64,000 bases of DNA, taken from Lyophyllum atratum. Lineage: Eukaryota > Basidiomycota > Agaricomycetes > Agaricales > Lyophyllaceae. The translations under genes were made by a program, and so were the position numbers. Numbering within the stretch: position 1 is the first letter of the stretch; each line of letters starts with the position of its first letter. Below are positions 21,783-33,112 of the stretch, piece by piece. Below the pieces are notes generated by a model, which ran no database searches, was not told the origin of the DNA, and was given only the letters and a program-made list of their open reading frames with translations. Location of the stretch: contig JACGCN010000090.1 in NCBI GenBank assembly GCA_014905825.1, positions 1 through 64,000 on the forward strand, given 5' to 3'.

Positions 21783-24700
21783 TCAGCGGGCGTGGACTGG
21801 ACAGTTCTTGCCACGTTGGAGCCAAGATGAAAGACATGCTGCATGTAGAGCGGTTAGGACGAGACCTATGAACCAGTGTCGGACGCACCATTGTGGAAAC
21901 TGCAGAAGCAGCTTAAACGGGCCACATTGGAACCTAAAAGTATGGTTGACCATTGGTTGAATGAACGAGGAGATCGAAATACCTTTGGTGAACTCTTCTA
22001 GACAAATCACGCCTAAGGAATGATTCATTTAGGGGAAAAGAAAAGTTCAGGAAATGATTGACATACACTCAACACCCAGTAATGCACTCTCAGCTGGAAG
22101 ACGATACACAAGATATTTGGCTGCTTGTGGAGTCGTCCCTGAACCTCCCTCTAAACATGTTTTGACATGCATCTCTTGTGCATTGGCAGAACCAAATTCA
22201 TCGAGGTTTCGGTTGCATACAGGACATCTGCAGACGTGAAGTGAGTCATTCGTGATTGGTCCCGAGAATTGAGACAATTGAGACGCACTCAGCGAGATCG
22301 CTCAACTGTGAACTAGATTGCCTACGTGTGAGATGTCCAGGTATGGTGAGGCGCGCCTGGTCAACGACTATCCGCTCCATGGATGTAGTCCTTGATCCAG
22401 AAAGTCCGCCAGGGACGCCAGCATTTACTTCATCGAAGCAAGTTTGGCAAACCCGTTGTGAGCTCGCTGACGCCTGTATCTCTGGCAATACAGGGTCGTG
22501 AACTATGTCAGATGGATCCAATAACAAGCGATGCGAGGAGCAACGATCACAGAAGATGCGTCCGCATTTACGGCAGTGCTAGAGAATTGTCAGCATTTTA
22601 GTATGACACACAACGACGTGGGGGGCCTACATGCTGGAAGTATAGTCAGCGTCCAATATCATTAATCTTGAGAAAGAACCACGTACTCTACGATTCAGGA
22701 AGTTGAACCGTCTCTGACAATCTCTACACTTATTTACCGTGTCATCCCTCTCCCACTGGGGATGGACCTGGTGCGGAGTTGGGGATGTCCATCGAGGTGT
22801 GAGGATCTTTTGAGGTGCTTCATGGGTAGGAACACGGAAATCTGGAGCCTGCGACAGCTGAGGAGTCAGATCGGTAGGTGCTCGAGACACTGCAGGTCTG
22901 CTGAAGTAGTCCGTGGAATTGGACGATCTCGAAGCTGGCCGTGGGGTTTCCGTGAGGTTTCCCCCTGGGTAGTGGAACTCTTCGTCATCGTCATCATCAT
23001 CGTCTTGTTCAAGATCGTCGTCTGTACACTCGAGTTAGCTTGTCGAAAGACTGCTGTTTGCGAGGGGGTTTACCATCTCCAGACAAAAGCAAGCTCTGAG
23101 CACCAACAGCGAGTCGACGGCGTTCCAGCTCTCTGCTATAAGCATTCAGTAAAACTTCAGCTTGGGTTTTGCGGTCGGTATCATCGTCGCCTGTAATGGC
23201 AGCTGCTCAGAACTGGCGACCAAAAGCTGATAAGAATCACAAACCAAGAATGCCTTGCCTCAATTCCATCGTGGCCCGCTCAAGCTTTGCAATAGCACGG
23301 CGAGCGTCAGCCGCAGATATGGGAGCACCGTTGTCTGGATATTGAGATTGCGTGCCAACGAGGTACCTCGATCGCGCAACATAGTCTTGCGCAGAAGCTA
23401 AGAAAGCTGATGGCATCGACCTAAGCTCCTGACCTTCTCCGTCTCCGCTATTGTCAACATTCTCCTCGACATAGGGGATGAGAGAACCATCAGCATCTAG
23501 ATAATACATCGAGCCGTCCGGTTCAAGAAAAGGGAGGGGCGGGATATCGAGACGACGCCGCATGATGCGTACCCAGCGCCTTCGACGCACCCAGGTCTGA
23601 GGCGCGCGACTAGAGCTTCCTGAAGAGTTTCTACGTGCCGAGGAATCCCCAAACCCAGCTGCGACGACACTAGAACCCGATAGCATACGCTCCAACTGCG
23701 GAGGCTTGTCAGCTGTCCATTGATCCTCTGGATCACTAAAGAAATGAGCGTATTGCCATCCTTCATGCGCATCCACCCCTGGGTGTGTAACGTCCAAGGT
23801 CCAGTCAGACCTAGTTCCCAGATGAGCCATAGAAATACTATATATATCACGAAGTGATGGACATACAGCCAGAAATGACTTCTTTCTGCACCTTCATGCG
23901 CTCTGTCGTGTGGTTCGGGGTTGGGCAGAGCCCATGGAGTAACACGCAACGGTAACTGGACATCGCTCCGCCAAGCTCCCACCTCCCGAGCTCCACTTTG
24001 GACGTCCATCGTCGGTAACTTGAGTTCGAAGGGCGAGCGGCGACCGTGTTTCCCCAGTCCAGATGCAGAAAATTTGGGTCGACCTCCTGAGACTGCAATG
24101 GTTTTCAGGCGGGTGTCAAGCCTTTGGTTTTCGTACAAGATGAGTGGCACCGTGGTATGCACGGCCAGCGGATTGTATGGAATGGTCGTTCCACGCCACC
24201 GCTCAGACTCTGCCTGTTGCAGGACCTGGGTTGACTTAGAGATAGCTTAATTGACTCTTGAAGAAGGGAGACATACCTCGCAGATCCAAACCTCAAAGAC
24301 TGCAGCGGCAGCGTCGTACGCAGTCTCACCCCAGTTGTTCCGCACCAATGGATTTGCGGACTGTTTTGAAAGGAGATATAAGACCACAGGTAAATGACCC
24401 TTGGAAGATGCGTTCACTGTGATGGATTGTCAGAAACTTATGTATCTCAAATTTCTTTCTTACTCAAGGGCGTCCAGCCGTCTTTGCTGTGAATGTCAAC
24501 CCCCCTTACGCCGTGTGAAAGAGAGGTGGCACCGCCTTCCTCACACAACCATCTTACAATATCCAGGTAGCCCTGGAATGCACGTGAGGAACCCTAAACC
24601 AAACCTCAAAGACATGACATACCTTTGAACAAGCATTGTGGAGGGCGGTCCATCCATCGGCATCGCGAGCATGAACATCTGCTCTCTCCGGGAGAAGATA

Positions 24701-25401
24701 CTTCACAATAGTGATGTGCCCGTTGAGAGCAGCTTTGTGAAGGGCCGTCTGTTTGATACGTTAGTCGACGTACAGATAGCAGTGACACATGGCCTACTTC
24801 ACCCTCTCGATCCTCTAGGTCTGGCATTGCTCCACAGTCTTCCACCACTGTCTCAAAGTCAGAGTCTGCATCGCAATAGAAGAACATAATACTTACACCA
24901 CACTACGATATCTAGGTAGCCACGACTGGCAGCTGCATGCAGAGCCGTGAATCCGGTACGTGAGGACGCATGATTGGCAAGACTGAACGGCTCCACTTCC
25001 CCAGTCTCCAATGCATTCCGAAAGAGTCGTTTCAAGAGAGGTAAGTCCCCAGAAGTGGCCGCAGCATAAAGAGACTCTAGTTGGGCGGGAGAGGGGGGTT
25101 GAGGTTGAGGTTGAGGTTGATGTGGCACGTCTTCAGGCTCATCAACGTCAGAGGCCGGTGCGCCAGGATAAACAAACTGTTCATCGTTATCGACATCATC
25201 CTCTTCTGAGTCGGTTGGTTGGCTACTAGCTTGGCCATCTCCTAAGACAGCTGTGACACCCGCGGTGAAGTCTGCCAAACATGTATTTGACTGGCCCGAC
25301 CTATAAGGGATGAGTTAAGAAGAAAAATAATTTAGTAGACCTACTCACTCTTGTATGGTCCCAAGATGGTGCCGTTCACCTTCCACGGCACTCCCACTCA
25401 T
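21783..25401 (-). CDS. Ankyrin-DysF-FYVE-RING protein, probable endosomal E3 ubiquitin ligase
   Basis: One long gene of about a dozen exons (near 980 residues). Start ATG 25401 (MSGSAVEGERHHLG); acidic linker; three to four ankyrin repeats (GFTALHAAASRGYLDIV, TALHKAALNGHITIVKYLL, GWTALHNACSKGYLDIV, SKGHLPVVLYLLSK). Next a dysferlin/peroxin-like DysF region (WTLDVTHPGVDAHEGWQYA ... WVRRRRWVRIMRRRL), then an acidic linker and a FYVE zinc finger (W-ERDDTVNKCRDCQRRFNF, RRHHCRKCGRIFCDRCS, RVCQTCFDEV), which should bind PI3P. Last come CPVCNRNL and a C-terminal RING-like finger (CVICLEEF...LSCFCSFHNACLSSWL..GKNCPVH) ending VHAR, stop 21783-21785. FYVE plus RING matches yeast Pib1-type ligases; the ankyrin and DysF parts are extra. 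Likely on endosome or vacuole membranes. The FYVE His pair depends on a 3-nt exon. Confidence 0.85.
22631..22633 (-). other. Probable 3-nt exon (CAT) in the FYVE domain
   Basis: On the minus strand, exon ...NRR ends before gtacgt (22686 back to 22634, 53 nt, ending ttccag), then CAT, then a second intron gtaggc...ctctag (22630-22579, 52 nt), then CACTGCCGTAAATGC. With CAT the protein reads RRHHCRKCG, the FYVE consensus; without it, a single 108-nt intron would give RRHCRKCG with one conserved His lost. Confidence 0.6.
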
Positions 25402-25559
25402 GACGATTTGATCACTCAAACAAGCGCGTGCAGAATCTCCAACAAGTGACACTGCGACCGTGGGACGCTGTTGTCACGTGCCTGTTTGACACGTCTGTCA
25501 CGCGTCGACCCAAATAGGACAGTACTGAGTATACTTCCGTGACAATTGGTCGAGTAATA

Positions 25560-25686
25560 GTTGATATCGAGTGATTGATTCCGTATGCCTCTTTCAAGGA
25601 GGCTAGATAAAATCGGCGCAGGTTACATTAGAGTTAATATCGAGTGATATATTCCGTATGCCTCTTTCAAGAGGCTAAGTAATATC
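25560..25686 (+). repeat. Two-copy direct repeat, period about 73 bp
   Basis: Unit 1 begins at 25560 and unit 2 at 25633; both read GTTRATATCGAGTGATNNATTCCGTATGCCTCTTTCAAG in outline, then GAGGCTA. Unit 2 ends about 10 bp before the left end of the MITE, so the two events may be connected. Confidence 0.75.
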
Positions 25687-25695
25687 AAAGCCAAG

Positions 25696-26006
25696 TACTG
25701 TACTCTTACGACCTGGTCTTCACGTAACGCGTAACACAGGCCGTGAAGAGAAGAGATTTTCGGCCTCGTAACGCGTAACAAAAAATTGTGAAGAGTGTTA
25801 CGGACTGAAATTTCGACGGTCAAAAATCCCAAAAAAAATCCACAGCAGGATGTCATGCAATAGGTACACTGAGAATCACTTGACTGAATGGTCGTGAAGA
25901 GATTCAACCCTTCGTAACGCTGAATTCCGAGCCATGAAGAGCTGAAGAGATGAAAATTTTCGTAACGCGTAACACCCCTCGAAGACTAGGTCGTAAGAGT
26001 ACAGTA
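25696..26006. mobile_element. MITE copy 1 (Tc1/mariner-like non-autonomous element)
   Basis: 311 bp with terminal inverted repeats TACTGTACTCTTACGACCT(G/A)GTCTTC at both ends (26 of 27 match), probably a TA target duplication plus an inverted repeat starting CTGTA. It codes for nothing. Inside are several copies of CGTAACGCGTAAC (near 25727, 25768, 25958) and many GAAGAG/CTCTTC words, so it can fold extensively. It lies 295 bp upstream of the ankyrin-FYVE gene start. A relative in the opposite orientation is at 39617-39944. Confidence 0.8.
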
Positions 26007-26625
26007 TCAGGATGATCGCTGCACTGCGACATTCCGACTTCAGCGGCCCAGCTCATGGAGTGCATTCCACCGAATCTATTTGAAAGCAAGTTGCCGAGGC
26101 GGTGGAGACGGCTGCTCTGGCCCGTAGCGTATCGCTGTGCTGCGGGATGGCTGGTATGGATTGGTTGTCCTCTACGACAAGACTGTCTACGCGTATGTGC
26201 TACGATCACGTGCAGTGACCCGATCACACTGTTACAGCGGGGCTCTCAGAAGGCCTGTGATAGTTTGTCCAATTTGACTTGGAAGATCGCCCGATAAGAC
26301 ACAGGTCATAGAAGCTTTTGATCGAGGGCTCTATTCGAGAAATCGTCCGATGGTTTCAGCGTGGCGTGTCGTGTGCACGAGGTCGCCATGTTTCTTTAGA
26401 TTCTGGCGTAACGGACCTGCGGATTGTGCTGGATTGCGTCGCATTTATCATGTTCGCGATTGCAGCAGATGGTGGTAGCACATGTGCAGTCGGAGAGGCT
26501 TCTTGATAACATTAACATGGAGAGACTGGAATCATTGATAACACTGCTGATATACAAGACATGCCTAGCTGAAACCCGCACGTTACAGAAGTACGAGCAC
26601 AACTGCGTCGAGAAAGGAAGCGGCT

Positions 26626-28968
26626 CTATGACTTGAACGTGCCAAAGCTCTCGACGTGCAAAGTTACTGGTGGTAAACCTCGGAGAACCGCCAGAGGGCT
26701 CGCAACATTGGAACGGAGCTCTCGCCGAACTGATTCCGTTAGCTCAGAAGGTCCGGCAACTATTATCACGAGGAATAAGTAGGTCAGCAGAGAGGTCTAA
26801 AACAGTCACTGACCGTCGACAGAAACAGGACCAAGTGACGCTGCGATTTCTTCATGTAGAAGCTTTCGGATACTAGGCCGACCGTGGATCAACTTCAACG
26901 AAGTGTATGATGGGAGAGTGATCATATCCTTCGCGTCCTTCTCGGACTCCGCCGGCGACGAAGGACTTGACGGTTCGGATAGGAAAGGGACATGAGGAAT
27001 TGGGTAGCTGGGCCCTGTGATGTAAACACGGGGCTCGATGGACAAGGGCGACTTCGAGGAGGACAGGGCCTGGGTTAGAGTCTTGGATATCCAAGATAAA
27101 TGACCTGATCGGGGAAAGGCATTAACAAGACTGGAAACATTGGAAAAAGAATGGCGTACCTCCGTCTCTGACTGCCCACACGAAGACAACTCGACGCACA
27201 TTAGAGTTTCCTCCTCGAGCGTTTCCTCTAGACACCTGTTTAGTACATAATTCATCCGTAAGGCGGGCACAACTCACCGTACAGTATTCAGAAGAAGAGG
27301 CAGGGTATACGAAACACCCGAACCACCTATACAAACAGAGTGCATTAATAGCTGATCATACGCTCTTGCTCGAGGACTGACCAGCAATCAGAATGCAAGT
27401 TGAGAATCCCCGCAAGTCAGGCGGATAGCCATACGGGCCGTCTAATAACGCAGGCACAGAGGATCTATCGTTCTTAATCGCGTGCTTCCTGAGGCGTTCA
27501 GTAAATCCGGTTCTTCCTCGGATGAGGAACACCACGTCCATTTCGTCAGTTCCTTCACAATGTTCTGGGATGCTTGCGATCGAGAAGGGGTGTGCTTCCG
27601 TAGGGAGATTGCTGATCGAAGGAAGGATGACATATGCATGCTGTCCCGGAGTCCACATGAAGCGTCGGCGGAGGGTGAGCCGAATTGTATCCTCTGTCAG
27701 TAGTTCGACAGTGGCGAGTGAATGCTCGGGATTGGCCCGCGTCCATACCCCGTTATTGTAGAGAACACGAGCAAGCCGAAGGACCCGGTCCAGCGCCCAT
27801 AGCATCAGTGCGGGCCAGATATAAAAGCCGCAACTTTGGTAGGTGCTAAAATTGAAAATGACGGACAAGGCTCGAATAAAGACTTACTCCTGTTCGCGGG
27901 CATGGAAATATCCACAAATCAGAAAGATGCTTCGATTCACAAGGTTAGTTCTCGGCGCAGAAACGATGGAGACAACTTGAGACTTACGCTATAAGGACGA
28001 TATGGCACACAAGGAAAAACTCAAAGGCATAATGCCGGACAGGCCGAAGAGCCAGAACTGTAGCCAACGTGAACGCGGCAAGGGCGGTAGCACCTGATCG
28101 AACCCAGTTGTGGCTAAAATCAAACTGCGGTGACAATCTACAATAGCGTCAGAGGCGTCGGATAAGGTGCAATAGGATCAGACGAACCCCGCAACTGTTC
28201 TTGTTATAGCGTGCATCCAGAGGAGGATGAGACAAGTTCTCGCCGAAGCGCGATGCAGCACGTTTAACTGCGGGACCCTTGAGCACAAGAATATTGCTAC
28301 AATAATGTGACTTACTTTCTCATGGCTGACTCCAGTTAAAACTGCATAGAAAAGATAAGTTGGCGCTCCCGTGAAATTCTCTGCAACTTACAGGAAATAA
28401 TATTGTTCTTGCCCGCTAGACTCACGACGAGGGTGAGTTGACCTGATGCAAAGTGTGCAGCACGATCTTGAAACATGTAACTCTGGAGATCGCGTGCTAG
28501 ATTGGGCAGTCGAAATCAGCGATCGACGGCGTAAGATAGGTACCATGCAGACTTACTGTCAACGAGTAGCCAGATAAATACTGCCGCCATATATCCAAGA
28601 ATAAAGGTGACTTCAGAAATAGAGGCGAGATTGTACGAGCCAATCACGATTGTCCAGCGGAAAGCGACGATCCTGAATGTAGTGACGACAGCCAGCGGGA
28701 GGCGGGAAATGGACATGGTTTTTTTGTCTAATATGGCAGCAGCTTCTGGGTCTGTTTTTTCCTTGACCACTGTGACGGCTCCATGGGTCGTAAGACGGGA
28801 ACATAAGAATCGTAAGGCGCGTATGCACGAAAGGCATGCGATCGTGCATGCAATGAGATACCAGATCTGTTTGACATACTCAGCCTGTCTTTCGTTTCGA
28901 TAGGCTCGATCAGCCGCCGTGACTCGAGCTTCGAGAAGCTGAGTAGGCGGAATGATACTGCGGGACAT
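26626..28968 (-). CDS. Ferric/cupric reductase, FRE family
   Basis: Plasma-membrane metalloreductase that moves electrons from NADPH via FAD and two haems to extracellular Fe(III) or Cu(II). Start ATG 28968 (MSRSIIPPTQ). N-terminal membrane region: IWYLIACTIACLSCI, FRWTIVIGSYNLASISEVTF, YMAAVFIWLLV. Haem-ligand helices carry LNVLHRASARTCLILLWMHA and YAFEFFLVCHIVLIA. Then the FAD domain (TLRRRFMWTPGQHAYVILP, HPFSIAS) and the NADPH part (LLDGPYGYPPDLRGFSTCIL, YITGPSYPIPHV). The last exon is PSELTESVRRELRSN...PLAVLRGLPPVTLHVESFGTFKS, stop 26626-26628. Seven to nine introns of about 50 nt. No multicopper oxidase or siderophore gene lies next to it. Confidence 0.88.
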
Positions 28969-31222
28969 GTCCAAGATGAAGTAAAAGCGAAGAGGATCGC
29001 GATGCAAAGGATCCCAAAGTCTGAGGATGTAGTCTCGAGCCTTTTATTCTCATAGCGAGGGAACCTTATCATCAGAGGGAGCACGAGTGCGTTTCCGTCT
29101 CGCATTCAGTAGATGAAGTGTGCACAGGGAGGACGATCGAATCTAGGAGCAACGTTCCAGAGACTGCATCCAAGCAACACATGAGGTCATCTCGGGCCAT
29201 TGAGTTCTCAAAGCTCGGAGTATTGACAGCTGGATAAAAGAGGCGCGAACATGTGTCGTAAGCGGTTCTTCTGGTTGAGATTGACGATTGACCCTCGAGT
29301 AACTTCCACCGAAGAGGCTTATCGTACAGGGTTTCAATTACCTGATCACGGAAAAGGCTCGGTTCCTGCCGCGTTAGGCTCGGATGGCCAAAATTTCGAT
29401 AGCTTTTTCCATTATCGGCATTGCATTTTTGGGTGATTAGATAGGTTTTCTTTAGATATGCACAGCGGGGTGTCGAAGTCGAGCGCGTCCGCGTGATCTA
29501 ATGGCGGAAGGCGCACCACATGCCTCGCTTCGATTATGATTCCGCTCACTATCATCACAATACCATTTAGCAGATTGTGACCTTGGGATGGCACGCGGAA
29601 GAGATTTGCAACATAGGACTCTGAGCAGCTGCAGACTGCAGTCGGCGGAGATTCGCGACTTGGCGACATAGGACCCTGGGCAGGTGCAGACTGGAGTAGG
29701 TGGAGATTCGCAGCTATTCACAATCGTTGGAGGAGATTACAAGGATCAAGGACGTGAAGATCCGTCACAGAAATTGAGCGCGGAAGTTGCCTTTGAAGCA
29801 GTCAGTTATCTGACGAGTGGACCATGTGTGCATATTGTTATCGTGAATAGCGCGCTGCACGATAGGCCTCCTTGATTTTCAACTCACTTGCAGGTGTCGT
29901 AACAATACTAATGGACAAATTTATGTCCTCTGGTCCGGGGTGTATGCGGAAGATGCCAGCCACATAAGTCAATGTTCAGCTATAGAATCGACGAAGAGAT
30001 ACCACCTGAGATTGTTATGGTACATCAGCTCTTCATTATGAAAATTGAGAAGAAAACAAGGGCAGTCGGTCACCTAAACGAAGTGCAGCCTGGAAACGAT
30101 CGATATTAAACTGGTTTGACTCTGAGTTGGCATGCGTGTATAACTTCATCGCGGGTGGGCGTCCTATATGCCAGTCATCCAAGATTAAAGACCCGCTATT
30201 CAGGGCAGCGTCATCGATGCTTGCATGCAAGACGTTAAAATGCTGGTCCGCCGCTGATATCTATAGCCACTGAGACCACTTACCGGCAATCTATCGACGA
30301 ATAGAGGAAATCCCAGCAACTTCGAGGATGTATTGGTCGGTCACGTAGACTGAGCATAGAACGTTCCACCGGAGAGCAGTCTATCACGACATGAGCGACG
30401 TGGGTCTGCGACGTTGGCTTGGATTGACGTTGGTGTGGACGGCATGATGCACACCCGAAGACGCTAGTCCTCTTTAACTTGCCTTAGGACCTGTATCGTA
30501 ATTATCAATGCCACGTAAAACTACAATCACCTGCAAAATGGGGTCGATGAATGGCAGTGTAGTCTGGGATCGAGAAACAATGTATCAACTTGAAGCACAA
30601 GTGGAGGAAAACGACTTACTTCGTCCATCAAGGATGCGTAAATCCGTCAGGGAAACGGAGCGCAGAGGATTCTCTGGGTGGCCTCAATCAAATAGAGACT
30701 AGTAGAGAGTGCCAATGTCGTATATGCGCGATGCTAGTTACGCCGCACGCCGATGTTCTACTGTCTTGATTTCACTCTGGATGGTCAGCTGCAGACCGAA
30801 GCCGATGAGAAGTAGGTGGTCGAATGGTCAGGAACTGAGATAGTACATCAGCCCTTTGTTAATGAATCGAATGCATCAAGGACATGGAAATCTGCTCACC
30901 TACACTTCTCGGGCCTGCACAAGACTTCGACAAGTCTCCGAGGCGCTTGAGGGTTTTCAGGGCGTCCCGTGCGCATGGCTTATCTTGGATGGCATGCAGC
31001 AAGCCATTCGTCTGACTCTTTGAGGGGCCTGATGAGATCTCTTGGCAGGGGCAGCAACCACGGACAATTAAATTGAAGCAGAGCCATCGTGTGCACGTCC
31101 TTCGAGTCTACAGTCCTACCATTACCCAACTTCAAACTGCAAGGTGAAGGTGTTCATCGGACCATCGGAGGCAGATCGGATTCGGACTTGAGTTTGACTC
31201 ACGCCATATAAACATCATTTGC
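28969..31222. other. Gene-poor region
   Basis: 2.25 kb upstream of both the ferric reductase (-) and the aminotransferase (+). No supportable gene. It contains the 55-bp tandem repeat below and a vague similarity between about 29755-30040 and 30635-30870 (shared words ATCCGTCA, GAGCGC, GTACATCAGC in the same order), perhaps an old duplication. Confidence 0.5.
29608..29718 (+). repeat. Two-copy tandem repeat, period 55 bp
   Basis: Unit 1 from 29608 and unit 2 from 29663 share GC(A/G)ACATAGGAC(T/C)CTG, then GCAGACTG, then GG(C/T)GGAGATTCGC, diverged at about one base in six. Confidence 0.7.
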
Positions 31223-33034
31223 TTGGAGGGAATGCTGCCGGCAGTTTTCTCATATCTACAGTTTTCCCGTTCAGCATACCGTCCATTCTCAACCATTACC
31301 CGCACCATGGCCCAGTGTAGCAAAACCACACAGGATCGCAGCAACCTTATACCCTTCTCATCTCGATTGAAAGAAGGACGAGCTCTAGCGCAGGACGTCT
31401 GGTCCATCTTCAAGTTATTTGCCTTGCCCATTCCCCCGAAATTCGAGTCTGATCTAACTGCGATTCCAGTGTCGCCAATTTACCCGCGGATTGCATCAAT
31501 CTCGGTCAAGGATATATGAACTTTCCACCTCCTCCATGGGTCACAGAAGCAGCGGAAGAAGCTCTGCGAACAGTCGCTCCCAATCATTATTCTCATCCCA
31601 AAGGCCGAATTCGTCTGCGGGAGGCTATCAAAGGCTTCTACGACCCATTTTTCAATCGAAACTTGGATGTAGAATCCGAAATTCTTGTTACAAGTGGAGC
31701 TAATGAGGGTATGGCGCACTCCATGCCAGGTTGCTCATTCAAACACTTATCGCGTTGTCTAGGACAATACGCTGTGTTCACAGCATTCCTGGAGCAAGGA
31801 GATGAAGTCATCATGTTTGAGCCCTTCTTTGATCAATACCTCCCATCTGTGACTTTCAATGGTGGCAAGCCCGTCTATGTTCCTTTGCACCCTCCCTCGA
31901 ATGTCCAAGAGAAAATGACTAGTGACGATTGGACCATTGATTTTGAGGAGCTTCGGTATGTGTGAAATTGACAGTGCATCAGTTCAATAACTAAACAAAC
32001 GAAATGTCTCTCAAAGACGCGCGATCACACCCCGCACAAAAATGATAATTGTCAACACACCTCACAATCCCGTAGGGAAGGTCTTTAGGAAAGCAGAGCT
32101 AGAGGCTATTGCTGCACTGGCAGAAGAGTTTAACCTGTTGGTAATGTCCGACGAAGTGGTGGGTGAACTTCGCCTTCTGCATCGAGTTACACTACTCACA
32201 CCTCGAAAAGTATGACTGTCTCGTTTTCGACGGTAAGGAGCACGTCCGTATAGCAAACCTTCCTGGCATGTGGGACCGAACAGTCACAGTTGGATCAGCT
32301 GGAAGTAAGTAAAGAAGGATTTCTGTTAAAGTTGTATCTAATGTACCAATTTTATAGAGGCTTTCGCGGCGACTGGATGGCGCGTCGGTTGGCTCATCGG
32401 TCCTCCATCAATTATCCAGCCCACACTTGCCGCAACAACACGCATAGTATTCTGCACCAACTCCCCTCTGCAAGAGGCTGCTGCTGCCGGACTTGAGCAA
32501 GCAAAGCAGCGCAAATTCTTTGAAACCCAACGCGAAGAATACGCTGAAAGGCGCGCGATCCTCACAGACGCTTTCGACCGCCTGGGCTTGAAGTACACTT
32601 TACCAGAAGGCAGCTACTTCGTACTATTGGTACGTGTATGCAAAACTCATTATAGGCGAACCACTGATATCCTGCGCAGGACATTTCTAATGTCAACTTC
32701 CCGGAAGATTACCCTTTTCCACAGAGTGTTCAAGGGAGAGGGCGAGATTTCAGGTCAGTTGTTTTTTGGCATTCTTTAATCCCTCGAGATTCTTACATAT
32801 TTCATAGGGCTTGCTGGTTTATCGCTCTGGAAGTTGGCGTTTCATCCATCCCTGTCAGCGAAGTATGTCGCTTCCGTCCCTGTGCCTGACCAAGCCTGAC
32901 TCCACTTTCAGTTCTACTGCGAGGAGCACGCTAACATCGGAGAAGCGTACGGCCGTTTTGCGTTTTGCAAAGATGTGGACACTCTCAAACAAGCGGCGGA
33001 GCGACTACAGGGATTGAAGAAATATTTAAAGTGA
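31223..33034 (+). CDS. BNA3: Kynurenine-oxoglutarate aminotransferase (cysteine-S-conjugate beta-lyase type)
   Basis: Fold-type I PLP aminotransferase that converts kynurenine to kynurenic acid with 2-oxoglutarate; close to yeast Bna3 and mammalian KYAT. Exons: an N-terminal extension (MEGMLPAVFSYLQFSRSAYR, possibly a mitochondrial presequence; an internal ATG at 31308 would give a cytosolic form), then DCINLGQGYMNFPPPPWV, NHYSHPKGRIRLREAI, ILVTSGANEG, FEPFFDQYLPSV, IIVNTPHNPVGKVF, MSDEVYDCLVFDG and the PLP-lysine motif GSAGKTFAATGWRVGW. Later LPEGSYFVLL, DISNVNFPEDYPFP, ACWFIALEVGVSSIPVSE and GRFAFCKD; stop 33032-33034. All seven or so splices keep frame. Confidence 0.92.
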
Positions 33035-33112
33035 ATGAGTCCAAACCCGACGTAGAAGCTCCATGTAGAGGTTATAGCTTGTACAATGTAGAATACAGAA
33101 GCGGTGCGAGTT

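Larger units (their letters stand above)
25402..26625. other. Intergenic region with tandem repeat and MITE
   Basis: 1.2 kb between the ankyrin-FYVE gene start and the ferric reductase stop. It holds the tandem repeat and MITE listed separately. From 26007 to 26625 I find no gene, only short shadow frames. Confidence 0.6.

Noticed and set aside
25720..25975. Repeated CGTAACGCGTAAC words suggesting a CRISPR-like array
   Set aside because: Spacing is irregular, repeats sit inside an element with terminal inverted repeats, and the genome is eukaryotic.
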